20,000 nt of DNA, from assembly GCA_030674155.1 (NCBI GenBank), contig CM060317.1, positions 34,489,367 through 34,509,366 of the forward strand, written 5' to 3'. This stretch comes from Stramonita haemastoma (lineage: Eukaryota > Mollusca > Gastropoda > Neogastropoda > Muricidae). Each line of letters opens with the position of its first letter. Within the stretch, counting starts at the first letter, position 1. Shown piece after piece: positions 19,264 to 20,000 of this stretch. The translations under genes and the position numbers were made by a program. The notes below the pieces were generated by a model. That model worked only from the letters and a program-made list of their open reading frames with translations. It was not told where the DNA came from and made no database searches.

Positions 19264-19575
19264 GTGAAAACTAGAATAAAGAATGCCATGGTCTATATGA
19301 AGAGCTCCCTAACTACAGTGAAAAAAACGCAAGCTAAAGTGGTGCTGGCACGTCACACGATCATCTGGACTGGCCAAGACAGTCTTATAGGGAACAGTAA
19401 GAGGAGGGAGATGGAGAAACAGACAGAGGAAACGATGGGAAGACAACATCAAGAGTGGACAGGCCTTGGATGGAACGACCTACTACGGAAGGAGGACTGT
19501 TGGGAGTGGAGGAAGCTGGTTTCAAAATCTTCAGTTGTGCCCCCACGACCCACGGGGGGGGGGGGGGGTGAAATC
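19264..19575 (+). pseudogene. LINE (non-LTR retrotransposon) C-terminal remnant
   Basis: Two + strand frames together give the hallmark tail of an invertebrate LINE reverse transcriptase protein. One frame reads HVTRSSGLAKTVL, a TAG stop at 19388-19390, then GTVRGGRWRNRQRKRWEDNIK. The frame then shifts by one base near 19450-19455 and continues EWTGLGWNDLL, WRKLVSKSSVVPPRP. The order GHV..., G.RRGRQRKRWEDNIKEWTG, W..LV..SSVVPQRP is what I recall from many mollusc and cnidarian LINE proteins. The upstream KTRIKNAM may be the preceding segment with the sequence between lost. With a stop, a frameshift and no reverse transcriptase core, this is a dead 3' fragment. Confidence 0.8.
19554..19568. 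repeat. Poly(G)15
   Basis: A 15-base G run interrupts the LINE remnant right after the RP codons of its C-terminal motif. It probably expanded from a short G/C stretch after insertion. Confidence 0.85.
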
Positions 19576-20000
19576 CAGATACTCCAGTACAATGTGATCT
19601 GTCTCACACAATAACATATCCGCCCAACGATACTGATGAAGCACAACTTTTCTGAAATCGTTTTTTGTTGTTTTTTTCTGCGATATAACCTCCGTGGTTA
19701 GCAGAGCTATACACAGCATGATAGGGTTGAATTGGATTGCTCTTTTCCCTCGAAGTCTTTGCAACCATTGATCAGTCACTGTGGCTATGCATTTTTCCCC
19801 AGTAGCCGCACTGAACGTATCTGTCAGACAACAAGTGTGTATTTGTGCAGCAGACTGGTTATGGAATCAGAAGCATAGATTGTCGAGCTTTTAGACGTGG
19901 TTTAGGTGTACCATTTCGTGTGTGATTTACGGGTACAAATAAAGACGTCGTTTTTTCGAACAAGCATATCTCGAATATTTAAGTTGTCAGAGAACATACA
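19576..20000. other. Mixed-composition DNA, no gene seen
   Basis: Sequence downstream of the LINE remnant. It may include the element's 3' untranslated region, but no tail repeat is visible. An AATAAA near 19938 has no transcript context. Confidence 0.45.

Overview
This is a non-coding-rich stretch of an animal nuclear genome. There are no bacterial-style operons, ribosome binding sites or CRISPR arrays. What identifies it is one GC-rich exon with canonical splice sites, decayed tRNA-derived SINEs, a LINE remnant, and an extreme load of simple sequence repeats (by eye about a sixth of the window). A mollusc, probably a gastropod, is my best guess from the repeat style and the LINE C-terminal motif; this is inference, not a match I could run.

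Layout. 1-4430: AT-rich non-coding DNA with GGAA, GGGGT, TG/CG, CA, TACA and TA microsatellites. 4433-4753: a three-copy minisatellite, then a short GC-rich block that could be a small exon. 4760-6341: compound CT/CTGT, TTCAGTG, C-homopolymer, CA, TA and GA repeats. 6935-9185: a cluster of related, decayed SINE pieces on both strands, including two tRNA-like heads close together and one piece caught between two very large CTGT/CT/TG microsatellites. 9440-11270: AT-rich DNA with C-rich, CTTT, GA and GACA tracts. 11382-12724: a 48-bp duplication, another SINE copy, and a short tandem array of SINE 3' tails ending in (ATTTG)n and CT runs. 12725-13018: the one convincing exon. 13019-20000: AT-rich, probably intronic or intergenic DNA with G-rich tracts, a MITE-like inverted-repeat element, more GA/CT/TG/CA repeats, an AT-rich minisatellite, and a broken LINE end near 19264-19575.

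Gene content. The only well-supported coding sequence is the internal exon at 12725-13018 (+ strand, phase 1 at both ends, 97 complete codons). Its Pro/Leu/Gly-rich sequence with RR, KKR and KR sites looks like part of a secreted prohormone or neuropeptide precursor, but I do not recognise the family. The rest of the gene must lie outside the window or in exons too small to see. The acceptor of this exon draws its polypyrimidine tract from the CT-rich end of a SINE tail.

Nearly all of the longest open frames here (SLSL, ERER, TDRQ, VCVC, HTHT, EGRK and SFFL repeats) are translations of microsatellites and are not genes.
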